This document shows positions 1 to 5,825 of a stretch of 7,328 bases of DNA, piece after piece. Position 1 is the stretch's first letter; every line of letters starts with the position of its first letter. Source of the stretch: Candidatus Njordarchaeota archaeon. GTDB taxonomy: Archaea; Thermoproteota; JANJXX01; Panguiarchaeales; Panguiarchaeaceae. The position numbers and the translations under genes are program-made. Location: NCBI GenBank assembly GCA_029855985.1, contig JAGSHR010000251.1, forward strand, positions 1-7,328, given 5' to 3'. Below the pieces are notes generated by a model. That model did no database searches. It saw only the letters and a program-made list of their open reading frames with translations, and was not told the DNA's origin.

Positions 1-1
1 C

Positions 2-79
2 AAGGGTTTTGGCAGGAATGGTGAAGTTCAAATTAACAAGATTTACGAAGTCTCGAAGGAGGATTTTGTTTCTCTGTGA
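2..79 (+). CDS. C-terminal end of an unidentified protein (partial)
   Basis: The frame beginning at base 2 is open to a TGA at 77-79 and encodes 25 residues rich in charged and polar amino acids, ending ...EDFVSL. The 5' part lies outside the window. I prefer this frame because base composition changes sharply to very AT-rich right after the TGA and because its residue mix looks like a soluble protein. The frame starting at base 3 is also open, to 125, but it becomes a run of Leu/Phe from the AT-rich DNA and is less convincing. The family cannot be named from so short a tail. Oligo-T runs just downstream suggest that its transcript ends there, so it is probably not in the operon of the following ABC genes. 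Confidence 0.5.
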   Translation, partial: KGFGRNGEVQINKIYEVSKEDFVSL

Positions 80-82
80 ACG

Positions 83-97
83 TTTTTTATTGTTTTT
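83..97 (+). terminator. Oligo-T termination signal after the upstream gene
   Basis: Two T-runs, six T at 83-88 and five T at 93-97, follow the TGA at 77-79. Archaeal intrinsic termination typically uses T-runs of five or more with no need for a hairpin. Their position supports placing the promoter of the next gene downstream of them. The same AT-rich stretch could alternatively contribute a TATA-like element for a start at 122. Confidence 0.4.
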
Positions 98-146
98 ATT
101 AAATCTAAACTTAATTGTTTTATGAATAAATTAAAAAAATTTTTAC

Positions 147-155
147 TTTTTATAC
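147..155 (+). promoter_or_regulatory. Candidate TATA box for the ABC operon
   Basis: The stretch TTTTTATAC is centred about 25 bases before the ATG at 176, the usual distance from an archaeal TATA box to the transcription start. This would give a transcript with little or no leader for a protein starting at 176. A competing element, TTTTTATT at 93-100, sits at the same distance from the alternative ATG at 122. Confidence 0.35.
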
Positions 156-165
156 ACATCTTAAT

Positions 166-172
166 GGTGAGG
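166..172 (+). promoter_or_regulatory. Ribosome binding site GGTGAGG deciding the permease start
   Basis: GGTGAGG ends three bases before the ATG at 176 and contains GGTGA, the archaeal anti-16S match seen before several other genes in this window. No comparable motif precedes the in-frame ATGs at 122 or 164, so 176 is the preferred start. Confidence 0.5.
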
Positions 173-175
173 TTT

Positions 176-1396
176 ATGGGTTTTATAAGAGTATTCAACC
201 TTGGCTTAACATCAGGGCTAAGAAACAAGAAGAGAACAATTCCATTGTTGTTGCTTTTCTTGATTCTGTTCAGTTTAGCGACTTATCAACTCCTAAAGGT
301 GGAATCCTATAATACGGATTCATTAGTAGCAACTAGGGGAATAATTGTTGAAACAACGAGGAGTATTACTGCGAGCGATTCATTTGATGACATTGGAAAC
401 ATGAAAAGTGAGGTTGACCCATACGTAACAGGTATTTTCGCTGTATATTATGTAGAGGTCATACCAGGTGAACTAGGAGTAATCTCAGTATATGCTTACA
501 AGAATTATATGAATTATGATTGGCGGTGGATTGTTGACGAGATGAAACCAACACGGATAGTTTACGGGCACCACGTTAATTCTAGGGGTGAAGCTGTTAT
601 CAACGCCAATTACAGGATCACTCAGAGTGGTAGAGGGGGGTTAACTGTAGAGCAAGGAATAAACGGTGTAGGTTCCTATATAACCTTAACGTCTGGTGAT
701 AAGCCACCGTTGAAGCTTAAAATTGTGGGGGTTTATAATACTACAGAACCTGGTTTTACGAAGCTTTCTGGTGGTGTTCCAAATCTTTTGTTTATTTCGT
801 GGGATGATTTTCGTGATCTTGTCGAGAGAGTGTGGTCTCCAAGTGCAAGTGATGCTAAAAGGGCTGACTTTGTTTACATTAGAAGAGTTGTGTTCTTAGT
901 GAGCGGTGACTTGCTCTCCGATACTATAATCAACAACTTGGAAACGGTTAAATCTAAACTAACAAGCTGGGTATCGACTCACGCTGGATACGATGTGATG
1001 AGCTCTTCCAATGTTGACCCATCGGCTTTTAGAACCGACTTGACATGGGGCTTAACTACCATTTTGTTCTCACTTGTATTGGCATTCATATACGCCTTCA
1101 TAATCGTCAAGTTTAGAAATAAGGACATAGCTGTTCTCCGTGCTATTGGATGGAAGAAAATCGATGTATTGGGTTATGCTTTTGGGGAATTCTTCTTAAT
1201 AATCTTCTCAGCATATGTGTTATCACTGGTTGCCCTGTGGCTCTATGGTATTGTTCTAAATGTGGTTCTCTTCTTCACTGGTTTCGTGTACCTTGCATCT
1301 TTTGGCCTCCTTCTGGCCAGTTTGGGTTTCGGTTACTTCATAGTATCGAGGAGAGTGTCAAAGATTTCCCCTGAAAGGGCATTTAGGGAGGGATAA
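176..1396 (+). CDS. ABC transporter permease, FtsX/MacB-like
   Basis: Membrane subunit of an ABC system of the FtsX/LolC/MacB type, a family that moves or extracts lipids, peptides or drugs, or transmits force across the membrane; the substrate here is unknown. With the start at 176 the protein has 406 residues. A short basic N-terminus leads to TM1 (about 21-40), then an extracellular domain of about 250 residues, then three helices (about 291-312, 332-358, 360-390). Between TM2 and TM3 lies the typical coupling helix, RNKDIAVLRAIGWKKID, the family's ExxxLRAxG-like element. The C-terminus ISPERAFREG matches the usual ...P..ALR ending. The frame extends to an ATG at 122 (18 more residues), but the ribosome binding site favours 176. 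The stop is three bases before the ATPase start, so the two are almost certainly cotranscribed. One permease gene implies a homodimer, or a partner encoded elsewhere. Confidence 0.85.
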   Translation: MGFIRVFNLGLTSGLRNKKRTIPLLLLFLILFSLATYQLLKVESYNTDSLVATRGIIVETTRSITASDSFDDIGNMKSEVDPYVTGIFAVYYVEVIPGELGVISVYAYKNYMNYDWRWIVDEMKPTRIVYGHHVNSRGEAVINANYRITQSGRGGLTVEQGINGVGSYITLTSGDKPPLKLKIVGVYNTTEPGFTKLSGGVPNLLFISWDDFRDLVERVWSPSASDAKRADFVYIRRVVFLVSGDLLSDTIINNLETVKSKLTSWVSTHAGYDVMSSSNVDPSAFRTDLTWGLTTILFSLVLAFIYAFIIVKFRNKDIAVLRAIGWKKIDVLGYAFGEFFLIIFSAYVLSLVALWLYGIVLNVVLFFTGFVYLASFGLLLASLGFGYFIVSRRVSKISPERAFREG

Positions 1397-1399
1397 AAT

Positions 1400-2113
1400 A
1401 TGAGCGACGAAGAACCAATAATCGAAATAATAAATTTGACAAAACAATATAAGAGGGGGAACAGAGTTTTTCCCGCAATACAAGGGGTTAACCTAAAGAT
1501 ATACAAAGGTGAATTCGTAGTAATACAAGGACCGTCAGGCGCAGGTAAATCTACTCTCTTAAACATGATATCTGGTATGGACACGCCAACGGAAGGCTAT
1601 GTACTCATAAAGAAGAAGAATATCGCAGAAATGGATGAAGAAAAAAGAGCAGAAGTTCGCAGGAAACTTATCGGATTCATATTCCAATTCTTTAACTTAA
1701 TAGATGATCTCACAGTCCTTGAAAACGTTATGGTTCCCTTACTTCCATCCGATGAATCAACCAGAACTATTCGCATAAAGGCGGAGGAAGCATTAGATGC
1801 AGTGGACATGTTGGGTAAAAAAGATAAGTATCCAAGAGAGCTGAGTGGTGGAGAGCAACAAAGAGTTGCTATAGCTAGAGCACTCGTTTCTAAGCCAGAA
1901 ATAATAATTGCTGATGAACCAACGGCCCAATTAGATGAGGAAAATGCTGGTAAAGTAATTAACATTTTGAGAAAACTAAATGAGGAAAGAGAAGTAACTG
2001 TAATATTGGCTACTGCTAGTGAGATGATAGCAGATATGTTTAGTGATGTGGCGACAAAATTGATCAGATTAGAGAAAGGAAAAATTGTTGATGTAAAAGA
2101 GAAAATTAGGTAA
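1400..2113 (+). CDS. ABC transporter ATP-binding protein, LolD/MacB-like, lacking the H-loop His
   Basis: Cytoplasmic ATPase partner of the preceding permease, 237 residues, normal for the LolD/FtsE/MacB group. Visible motifs are Walker A GPSGAGKST (44-52), Q-loop glutamine 96 in FIFQFFNL, signature LSGGEQQRVAIARAL (148-162), Walker B EIIIADEPT (167-175) with catalytic glutamate 173, and D-loop AQLD (176-179; GNLD is more usual). The H-loop, normally THD after the last core strand, reads VILATASEMI (201-210), so the switch histidine is Ala206. All other catalytic elements are intact and the frame is unbroken, so this is not a pseudogene. A strong ribosome binding site, GGGAGGG (1386-1392), lies inside the end of the permease gene, suggesting translational coupling. 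T-runs follow the stop. Confidence 0.92.
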   Translation: MSDEEPIIEIINLTKQYKRGNRVFPAIQGVNLKIYKGEFVVIQGPSGAGKSTLLNMISGMDTPTEGYVLIKKKNIAEMDEEKRAEVRRKLIGFIFQFFNLIDDLTVLENVMVPLLPSDESTRTIRIKAEEALDAVDMLGKKDKYPRELSGGEQQRVAIARALVSKPEIIIADEPTAQLDEENAGKVINILRKLNEEREVTVILATASEMIADMFSDVATKLIRLEKGKIVDVKEKIR

Positions 2114-2151
2114 AAAATTTTTAATACTAGTTTTTTAAAATTTATCTTTTT
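2114..2151 (+). terminator. Oligo-T terminator of the ABC operon
   Basis: Directly after the TAA at 2111-2113 come T5 (2118-2122), T6 (2131-2136) and T5 (2147-2151). This is a typical archaeal oligo-T termination region. The sequence A6T5 at 2112-2122 is also self-complementary, though too AT-rich to form a stable hairpin at high temperature. Confidence 0.5.
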
Positions 2152-2349
2152 ATATTATATTAATTAAGCATTTATAATAATTAACGTTTAATTTAAAGGT
2201 ACATTAAAAGTTATTAATTGATAATTATATTTAATAAAAGCAAGTAATTAAAGGTAGAAATTCTAAATTTTCTTTATTTTCTATTTAAATGTAACTAAAC
2301 TTTCCGAAATTCAAGTAAATTGATTGAAAGAACGAAGTGTTATGGGTAA

Positions 2350-2387
2350 AAATTTATAAAGCTATCAAACATAACAATTATATAAAG
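2350..2387 (+). promoter_or_regulatory. Two tandem TATA-like boxes before the regulator gene
   Basis: Two TATA-like elements precede the regulator: AAATTTATAAAG (2350-2361) and TTATATAAAG (2378-2387). The second is about 29 bases before the ATG at 2413 and would give an almost leaderless transcript. The first would give a leader of about 30 bases that includes the GGGTG ribosome binding site. Which is used cannot be told from sequence. Confidence 0.45.
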
Positions 2388-2399
2388 TTTTAATTAATT

Positions 2400-2404
2400 G
2401 GGTG
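2400..2404 (+). promoter_or_regulatory. Ribosome binding site GGGTG deciding the regulator start
   Basis: GGGTG sits eight bases before the ATG at 2413. An in-frame TTG at 2398 would overlap this motif and has none of its own, so ATG 2413 is the better start and the five extra residues from the TTG are probably not made. Confidence 0.5.
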
Positions 2405-2412
2405 TAATCATA

Positions 2413-2709
2413 ATGCCTAGAATCTATAGAGTTCACGAACACGTTAGAAATATCAGCTATATAGACCCATATTTCATATCAACATTGTTCGCCATAGATG
2501 AGATAAAAGTCGGGACAGTGGCAGACGTACAAAAAGCTTCCGAAAAGTACACGTTCCCTACACCAGCAACAACTTCCAGAAAACTAAGATATTTAGCCGA
2601 GCTTGGTTTAGTTAGCGAAGAAAGAAAGGGCAAGAGAGCACAATACAGAATTACAGAGAAAGGTAGAGAACTCGCAGAGATCTTTAGAAGCGCCCTAAAA
2701 ATTCAGTAA
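2413..2709 (+). CDS. Winged helix-turn-helix transcriptional regulator (MarR/ArsR/PadR-like)
   Basis: Small DNA-binding protein of 98 residues, nearly all of it one winged-helix domain. A helix around 18-30 (DPYFISTLFAIDE) is followed by a second at about 35-46. The likely recognition helix is TTSRKLRYLAELGLV (53-67). The wing follows as EERKGKRAQYRITEKG (69-84), with the alternating basic and Tyr/Ile pattern seen in MarR, PadR and ArsR relatives, and then a C-terminal helix. No metal-binding cysteines are present, which argues against a classical ArsR metal sensor. It stands alone, with its own promoter and a terminator, between the ABC operon and the membrane protein. Self-regulation or control of neighbours is plausible but unproven. 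Confidence 0.8.
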   Translation: MPRIYRVHEHVRNISYIDPYFISTLFAIDEIKVGTVADVQKASEKYTFPTPATTSRKLRYLAELGLVSEERKGKRAQYRITEKGRELAEIFRSALKIQ

Positions 2710-2725
2710 AAATAAATTTGAAAGA

Positions 2726-2766
2726 TTTTTTTGAAATTTTTCCAAAAATTCCTTTTTTTATAAAAA
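2726..2766. terminator. Bidirectional oligo-T terminator between convergent genes
   Basis: On the plus strand T7 (2726-2732), T5 (2737-2741) and T7 (2753-2759) follow the regulator. For the minus-strand gene arriving from the right, A5 at 2762-2766 and 2744-2748 read as T5. A short inverted repeat, AATTTTT-CC-AAAAATT (2735-2750), lies in the middle. The layout suits termination of both transcripts in the 70 bases between the two stops. Confidence 0.55.
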
Positions 2767-2779
2767 TGTTTTAACGAAA

Positions 2780-4180
2780 CTAAAGTCTTATTCCTTTAGT
2801 GGCAAGTATCTCCATGAATTCTTCCTCTATATCACTTGGGAGTCTCTTTGGAAGTGTTATGCCCTTCCTAGAAAACTCTATATCTAATCCAAACTCGTAC
2901 AAGATCGTTTTGAACGTGATATTTAATGTATTGAATATTAGGGCAGTGGGAATTATGCCTATAACCACGAAGGAAACTCCAGAAACTATGCCTACGCTCA
3001 TTGTATCTAGAGAGGTTATGTACATGCTTGTTATTATTGGGTGCAACACGTATACACCGATGAAGTATCCTATGGCGCCATAAAATATAATCATTATGAG
3101 TGTGAAGAAGAACATCACATAACCAAATCCAAATGTCCCTGCGAGAGTTTCTATAAACAAGTCTTTAAGTTTGCTCCAGGAATCCTTCACGGCAGCTTTG
3201 AAGTTTGTTTGCCTAATTACTAGAGCGGGTATAGTGTATATGGTTATAAATTGTATTATGCCTCTTAGTAGATCAATAACAGCGGCTGCTACTTCTGCCC
3301 CTATTGAACCCGATTTTCTCGCCTGGCTTTTCAGGTATTCTACAATGAACCTCAACGTAACCATTAGTAATGCGTATAATGCGATTCCACCTTGAACTTT
3401 AAGCGCTCTTTTTAATCCCTTCCCAAATGAAGCTACGTCTACGTTAGGTGACCTGTACCAATCATGGACTATTCCCGCGATTGTCCCCTCCATTAGGTAT
3501 GCTACAAAACTCACAGACCAAGAACCCAGGAAGAATATAATGAATCCAGCAAGTGCTCCATAATCTTGATTGTTTGTAGCATAGTATACTAGGTCACCAA
3601 CATAACTTGATGCGAAAATTAGGAAAACAAATGTTAACATGCCGAATATCGATGAAATAAACATCGCTAGGATTGACCCCTTCTCGTCGAGTATAGCTTG
3701 TGCACTTAACTGCATCGCTCTACCAGCTAAAGCTATTCTTTTCCTATAGAAGACTAGAAGTAGAAGGTAAAAGGCACCCATACCTATTGATATTAAGCCA
3801 CCTAGAGAGGAATAAGGTAATAATAGAAGACCTAAACCAATCATTACTATTGGGATGATGATGAAAACGAGGTATAATACGAATTTTGCGGCCTTTCTCA
3901 CTAGATAGAGAAGTAGGATGGAACCAATAACGGTCACAGTGAACACTAATGCACCATAGATTATTAATATAAGATACGTTTGGGATATTAACGCGGCTAA
4001 ACCTGTGATTAATGCCGCTAAGAGAATTGCTTTTCCATTTATAACATTGATAAGCCCTATTATTCCGAATCCATAAACTAGTAATGTCGCAAACCAAGCT
4101 ATGTAAGCTGGGATACTTGAAGAGGGTTCACCCAGTTTTAGAAGCTCGTCGACTTCATCTATAGTCATGTTATTGGGCAT
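2780..4180 (-). CDS. Polytopic membrane protein resembling CTL/SLC44 choline transporter-like and DUF6159 proteins
   Basis: Integral membrane protein of 466 residues with about ten hydrophobic segments (roughly 22-46, 50-94 as two, 98-121, 124-144, 168-190, 206-230, 263-283, 296-322, 345-378, 393-420) and soluble ends of about 20 and 45 residues. The order of its features recalls the choline transporter-like family. RKRIALAGRA (146-155) right after a helix resembles that family's RkRIriAi element. Then comes a helix ending in EGTIAGIVHDWYRSP (231-245), a basic GKGLKRALK (253-261), a helix ending FIVEYLK (278-284), and an amphipathic AVKDSWSKLKDLF (330-342). The same C-terminal pattern occurs in the prokaryotic DUF6159 family. 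Substrate and transport activity are unknown. The ATG has a clear GGGTG site (4186-4190, minus). The gene diverges from the FAD dehydrogenase. Confidence 0.75.
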   Translation of the reverse strand: MPNNMTIDEVDELLKLGEPSSSIPAYIAWFATLLVYGFGIIGLINVINGKAILLAALITGLAALISQTYLILIIYGALVFTVTVIGSILLLYLVRKAAKFVLYLVFIIIPIVMIGLGLLLLPYSSLGGLISIGMGAFYLLLLVFYRKRIALAGRAMQLSAQAILDEKGSILAMFISSIFGMLTFVFLIFASSYVGDLVYYATNNQDYGALAGFIIFFLGSWSVSFVAYLMEGTIAGIVHDWYRSPNVDVASFGKGLKRALKVQGGIALYALLMVTLRFIVEYLKSQARKSGSIGAEVAAAVIDLLRGIIQFITIYTIPALVIRQTNFKAAVKDSWSKLKDLFIETLAGTFGFGYVMFFFTLIMIIFYGAIGYFIGVYVLHPIITSMYITSLDTMSVGIVSGVSFVVIGIIPTALIFNTLNITFKTILYEFGLDIEFSRKGITLPKRLPSDIEEEFMEILATKGIRL

Positions 4181-4185
4181 TTTAG

Positions 4186-4190
4186 CACCC
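4186..4190 (-). promoter_or_regulatory. Ribosome binding site GGGTG of the membrane protein
   Basis: Read on minus, GGGTG ends five bases before the ATG (4178-4180). The second in-frame Met, residue 5, lacks a motif at the right distance, so the first is kept. Confidence 0.5.
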
Positions 4191-4230
4191 TTATTAACTG
4201 GTTTTTCATAATATAGGATTAAACTTTATC

Positions 4231-4240
4231 AAATATAAAT
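4231..4240 (-). promoter_or_regulatory. Candidate TATA box of the membrane protein gene
   Basis: Read on minus, ATTTATATTT lies about 25 bases before a likely start site near 4210, giving a leader of about 30 bases that carries the GGGTG site. It is the best TATA-like element on this strand of the divergent region. Confidence 0.35.
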
Positions 4241-4269
4241 AAAAATAAACCAACTAAAGTATATTTGGG

Positions 4270-4294
4270 TAAAAGTTATTAACACTTTTTTATT
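4270..4294 (+). promoter_or_regulatory. Inverted repeat and TATA-like element before the FAD dehydrogenase gene
   Basis: AAAAGT (4271-4276) and ACTTTT (4284-4289) form an inverted repeat around a smaller palindrome GTTA-T-TAAC (4275-4283). Its right arm runs into a TATA-like stretch TTTTTATT (4287-4294), about 25 bases before a likely start near 4316. A regulator bound here would compete with TBP. The left part, TAAAAGTTATTAA (4270-4282), also occurs upstream of the winged-helix gene. Confidence 0.3.
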
Positions 4295-4319
4295 TAGCAT
4301 ACTTTTTGGTCAATTACTA

Positions 4320-4327
4320 GAGGTTGA
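4320..4327 (+). promoter_or_regulatory. Ribosome binding site before a TTG start
   Basis: GAGGTTGA, close to GAGGTGA, precedes the TTG at 4332 by seven bases counted from GAGGT. The frame upstream is open but contains no ATG within at least 30 bases, and the FAD-binding strand starts only a few residues after the TTG. TTG 4332 is therefore the start. Confidence 0.55.
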
Positions 4328-4331
4328 AGTC

Positions 4332-5777
4332 TTGACTGATAACAAATACGATGTGATAATCGTTGGGAGTGGACCGTCAGGTATATTTACTGCATATGAG
4401 TTAGTCACTCACGCAGATTCTAAATTAAAAATAGCTATATTTGATAAAGGAAGAGATGTGCCTGAGAGAATAAAAGAAAGGGAGAAAAGTGGTGGTCAAC
4501 CAAGCTTATCCATAATGTCGGGTTGGGGTGGAGCTGGTGCCTTTAGCGACGGAAAAATAACGCTAAGTAGTGAAATAGGAGGATGGCTAACTGATTTACT
4601 TCCCAGAACAATAGTGCAAAAACTCATCAACTATATTGATGAGATTTGGGCCAAATTCGCGGACAAATCGAAGATTTACTCTTATAACGATGATAAAATA
4701 GCGGATCTGGCGTTAAAAGCCAGAAGAGCGCATCTAAGGTTAATTCCATACAAAATCAGGCACCTAGGAACGGACTATGCTCCAATCGCTTTAATGAGAG
4801 CCAAGAAGTTTCTAGAGGAAAGCGTGGATATTTACTTGGAAAAACCTGTTAAGCACTTATTAATACACGAAAACAAGGTGGCGGGTATAGAAACAGAAGA
4901 TGGCGAAAAATATTACTCGAAATATGTAGTGTTAGCTCCAGGGCGTTTCGGTGCGGGTTGGTTGTATAAAGAGTTAACAAGGATAGGTGTGAAACTCAGC
5001 ACGAACCCAGTTGATATAGGGGTAAGGCTCGAGACAACCTATGACACCATGAAAGAGTTAACGGAAACCATATATGAACCAAAACTATTCTACTACTCCC
5101 CAACATTCGACGACGTCATAAGAACTTTCTGTGTTAACCCTGGAGGATACGTGATAGCAGAAAAATACGAAGATGTTGTCACAACCAATGGTCACGCATA
5201 TGAGACAAAGAAGAGTGATAATACAAACTTTGCCTTGTTGATATCCTCAAGGTTCACAGAGCCATTCAAAGATCCGATTACCTATGGAATACACATCGCG
5301 AAACTAGCAAACTTGTTGAGTGGTGGGAGCGTACTTGTGCAGAGACTAGGTGACCTAAAGAGAGGTAGAAGGAGTACAAGAGAAAGGCTAAACAGGAGCA
5401 TCGTAGATCCAACATTAGAATCCGCGGTTCCAGGCGACATAAGCTATGTTCTACCACATAGGCACTTAGTTGGAATACTAGAAATGATCGAAGCTCTGGA
5501 TAAACTTGCCCCGGGTTTGAATAGTGACCACACACTTTTATACGTAACAGAGGTCAAATTTTACTCTTCAAGAGTAGAAACAACACCAGAATTAGAGACC
5601 ACAGCAATTAAAAACTTATTCACAGTTGGAGATGGGTCAGGGATCACTAGGAGCCTTGCTCAATCTAGTGCTTCAGGAGTAATAGCGGCCCGAACCATTC
5701 TGAGAAGAGAAAACCTAATGAAAGAAGATGATATATTAGGAGATTTTGCTAGAAAACTCGCCATGGGAATATACTAA
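4332..5777 (+). CDS. FAD-dependent dehydrogenase, COG2509 type
   Basis: Predicted cytoplasmic FAD enzyme of 481 residues, full length for the COG2509 group of uncharacterised FAD-dependent dehydrogenases. The N-terminal Rossmann fold shows YDVIIVGSGPSG (6-17) with the GxGxxG dinucleotide motif and acidic Asp38 at the end of the second strand, where the FAD ribose binds. GWGGAGAFSDGK (64-75) is the family hallmark, followed later by a CVNPGGYVI segment and VTTNGHAY in the substrate domain. Near the C-terminus NLFTVGDGSG (428-437) is the second FAD-contacting motif, followed by the closing helix SSASGVIAARTIL. There are no transmembrane helices or Fe-S cysteine clusters. Substrate and electron partner are unknown for this family. 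A remote resemblance to geranylgeranyl reductases is limited to the FAD fold. The gene has its own promoter, diverges from the membrane protein gene and converges with the minus-strand operon. Confidence 0.85.
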   Translation: MTDNKYDVIIVGSGPSGIFTAYELVTHADSKLKIAIFDKGRDVPERIKEREKSGGQPSLSIMSGWGGAGAFSDGKITLSSEIGGWLTDLLPRTIVQKLINYIDEIWAKFADKSKIYSYNDDKIADLALKARRAHLRLIPYKIRHLGTDYAPIALMRAKKFLEESVDIYLEKPVKHLLIHENKVAGIETEDGEKYYSKYVVLAPGRFGAGWLYKELTRIGVKLSTNPVDIGVRLETTYDTMKELTETIYEPKLFYYSPTFDDVIRTFCVNPGGYVIAEKYEDVVTTNGHAYETKKSDNTNFALLISSRFTEPFKDPITYGIHIAKLANLLSGGSVLVQRLGDLKRGRRSTRERLNRSIVDPTLESAVPGDISYVLPHRHLVGILEMIEALDKLAPGLNSDHTLLYVTEVKFYSSRVETTPELETTAIKNLFTVGDGSGITRSLAQSSASGVIAARTILRRENLMKEDDILGDFARKLAMGIY

Positions 5778-5825
5778 AAAGCAAGATAAAAATCTCCTAG
5801 TTAAATTTAATCTCACTTAATTTTT
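5776..5825. terminator. Oligo-T signals in the convergent 35-base gap and its edges
   Basis: For the minus operon, A5 runs at 5776-5780 and in GATAAAAATC (5785-5794) read as T5 after its TGA. For the plus FAD gene the first T5 (5821-5825) already lies inside the 3' end of the opposing gene. The two transcripts may therefore overlap slightly at their ends. Confidence 0.35.

Larger units (their letters stand above)
2114..2412. other. 299-base AT-rich gap between the ABC operon and the regulator
   Basis: No coding frame or RNA gene is visible. The left part carries T-runs (2118-2122, 2131-2136, 2147-2151) fit to terminate the ABC operon. The middle, almost pure A/T, contains an imperfect direct repeat, TAATTTAAAGGTA (2189-2201) and TAATTAAAGGTA (2245-2256). 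It also contains an inverted pair, TTATTAA (2211-2217) and TTAATAA (2231-2237). The 13-mer TAAAAGTTATTAA at 2205-2217 recurs exactly at 4270-4282. A small palindrome TTTC-C-GAAA lies at 2301-2309. The right end holds the promoter of the regulator. With this base composition short repeats arise easily by chance, so their meaning is uncertain. Confidence 0.6.

Noticed and set aside
150..161. A 12-base match (TTATACACATCT) to the Nextera adapter inside the start of the permease region
   Set aside because: The remaining seven adapter bases match poorly and the sequence continues on both sides without a visible break. It is most likely a chance match in AT-rich DNA, though read mapping across it would settle whether two pieces were joined here.
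1333..1965. Minus-strand open frames of 83 and 122 codons opposite the ABC permease and ATPase
   Set aside because: They lie antisense to a gene pair with full family motifs, contain Ser/Ile-rich translations typical of reverse-strand shadows, and have no ribosome binding site.
1400..2113. ATPase gene as a pseudogene because of the missing H-loop histidine
   Set aside because: The frame is full length, all other catalytic motifs are perfect and the gene is translationally coupled to the permease, so a functional variant is more likely than decay.
2205..2274. Possible small RNA or hairpins in the AT-rich gap
   Set aside because: The inverted repeats are short and made only of A and T, so stable folding is unlikely, and no C/D box or tRNA-like pattern is visible.
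2799..3395. Three plus-strand open frames opposite the CTL-like membrane protein
   Set aside because: They are shadows of a long membrane-protein frame that has a good start site; their translations show no domain pattern.
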